Source: Alphaproteobacteria bacterium | GTDB lineage: Bacteria; Pseudomonadota; Alphaproteobacteria; UBA8366; GCA-2717185 | DNA: 5,944 bases | NCBI GenBank assembly: GCA_016764135.1 | Contig: JAESSL010000210.1 | Coordinates: 1 to 5,944, forward strand | Direction: 5' to 3' | In this document: one piece after another, positions 5,077 to 5,944 of the stretch | Layout: each line of letters begins with the position of its first letter | Position numbering within the stretch: the first letter of the stretch is position 1 | The notes under the pieces: generated by a model | The model's input: the letters and a program-made list of their open reading frames with translations, nothing else | Database searches by the model: none | Told to the model about the DNA's origin: nothing | Made by a program: the position numbers and the translations under genes

Positions 5077-5944
5077 ATGGCGGGACCGCTCGACGGATAT
5101 CGAATTGTGGATTTGACAGGCGTCATTTCCGGACCTTTCGCGACCATGATTCTGGCCGATCAGGGCGCCGACGTCATCAAGGTCGAAACGCCGGGCGTTG
5201 GTGATTACACGCGTCAGGCGGGCAATCAAAAAGCCAATCTGTCCGCATCGTTCCTGAACAACAACCGGAACAAGCGCTCCATCACGATCAATCTCAAGAC
5301 GGAGCGCGGCAAGGACATATTTCACCGGCTGGTCAAAACCGCCGACGTTCTGGTGCAAAATTTTCGTCCCGGCGTCGTGGAGCGAATCGGCATTGACGAG
5401 GCGGCGATCCGCAAAATCGCACCCGATATCATCTATGTCTCCATCAGCGGTTTTGGCGACAAGGGCCCATATAAATTCAAACCGACCTATGACCCGCTGA
5501 TTCAAGCGGTGTCCGGACTGGCCTCGGTACAGGGCGGATCAGACGAAAACCGGCCCCGGCTTGTGCGCACCATCGTGCCGGACAAGGTCACCGCGTTAAC
5601 CGCCGCCCAAGCCATCACCGCCGCCCTGCTGGCTCGTGAGCGCAGCGGCGTCGCGCAGCATGTGCGCCTGTCCATGCTGGATTCCGTGTTGGCGTTTTTA
5701 TGGTCGTCCGACATGGGCGGGCAGACCTTTATCGGCGAGACGATCAGCCAGCAACGCGCCGCCAGTTTCATCGACCTGATCTACCACACCAAGGACGGCT
5801 TTATGAGTGTGTCCACGATGACGAACGCGCAATGGACAGCCTTCGCCACCGAAACCAACCATCTGGAATGGCTGGAGGATGAGCGCTTCAGCACCCCGGC
5901 CCTGCGCGACCTGAACATCAACGACCGGCTGGAGCTGATCCAGA
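5077..5944 (+). CDS. Class III (CaiB/BaiF) acyl-CoA transferase, C-terminus missing
   Basis: The frame stays open from ATG 5077 to the right edge: 289 codons of a family usually near 400, so about the last quarter is outside. It has the family N-terminus GYRIVDLTGVISGPFATMILADQGADVIKVE (split as residues 8-20 and 21-37), then NNNRNKRSITINL (61-73), VLVQNFRPG (91-99), YVSISGFGDKGPY (120-132) and QHVRLSMLDSVLAF (194-207). D202 in SMLDS aligns with the catalytic Asp169 of formyl-CoA transferase, which forms the aspartyl anhydride and thioester intermediates. The enzyme moves CoA between carboxylic acids; the substrate cannot be read from sequence. AAGGA at 5065-5069 lies 7 nt before the ATG. It is probably co-transcribed with the GST gene. 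Family members act on formate/oxalate, carnitine, bile acids, benzylsuccinate and others. Confidence 0.92.
   Translation, partial: MAGPLDGYRIVDLTGVISGPFATMILADQGADVIKVETPGVGDYTRQAGNQKANLSASFLNNNRNKRSITINLKTERGKDIFHRLVKTADVLVQNFRPGVVERIGIDEAAIRKIAPDIIYVSISGFGDKGPYKFKPTYDPLIQAVSGLASVQGGSDENRPRLVRTIVPDKVTALTAAQAITAALLARERSGVAQHVRLSMLDSVLAFLWSSDMGGQTFIGETISQQRAASFIDLIYHTKDGFMSVSTMTNAQWTAFATETNHLEWLEDERFSTPALRDLNINDRLELIQ

Noticed and set aside
5026..5771. Two minus-strand open frames opposite the CoA transferase
   Set aside because: The plus strand reads as an unbroken CaiB/BaiF protein with its catalytic Asp; these frames are shadows.

Overview
The window reads as ordinary chromosome of a moderately GC-rich proteobacterium, most likely an alphaproteobacterium. 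The basis is coding GC in the mid-50s by hand count, GTG as well as ATG starts, clear AGGA-type ribosome binding sites, two stand-alone CheY-like receivers, and a mix of aromatic-degradation and CoA-transferase genes. The taxonomic call is inference; the window holds no marker gene. I see no tRNA, rRNA, CRISPR array, insertion sequence, integrase or attachment site.

Left part (1-992, minus strand): a leftward pair made of a luciferase-like (LLM) flavin-dependent oxidoreductase and, 32 bp downstream, the first 16 codons of a short-chain dehydrogenase (SDR) that runs off the left edge. The 993-1220 spacer divides it from a rightward gene and carries a GC-rich inverted repeat, a 10-bp palindrome and a short direct repeat.

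Middle part (1221-2433, plus strand): two paralogous single-domain response regulators separated by a markedly AT-rich spacer (84 G/C in 240 bases over 1681-1920). Both keep every phosphorylation residue at identical positions; the second ends in a poly-aspartate tail. Neither has an output domain, and no histidine kinase lies in the window.

Right part (2485-5944): a leftward cluster pcaH-pcaG-DUF3303 encodes the beta and alpha subunits of protocatechuate 3,4-dioxygenase, the intradiol ring-cleavage enzyme of the beta-ketoadipate pathway, plus a small conserved protein of unknown function. Divergently, a YfcG/Nu-type glutathione S-transferase is followed 66 bp later by a class III (CaiB/BaiF) acyl-CoA transferase that runs off the right edge. 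PcaH has all four iron ligands. PcaG lacks three of the four, as expected for the alpha subunit, and carries an unusual Gly/Ser-rich repeat insertion in the loop that corresponds to the active site.

The right half therefore points to catabolism of aromatic compounds. The glutathione transferase beside the ring-cleavage enzyme may hint at lignin-type ethers, but that is only a hypothesis. I found no convincing novel system. The points most worth checking are the PcaG repeat insertion, the twin receivers with their AT-rich spacer, and the pca/GST/CoA-transferase neighbourhood.
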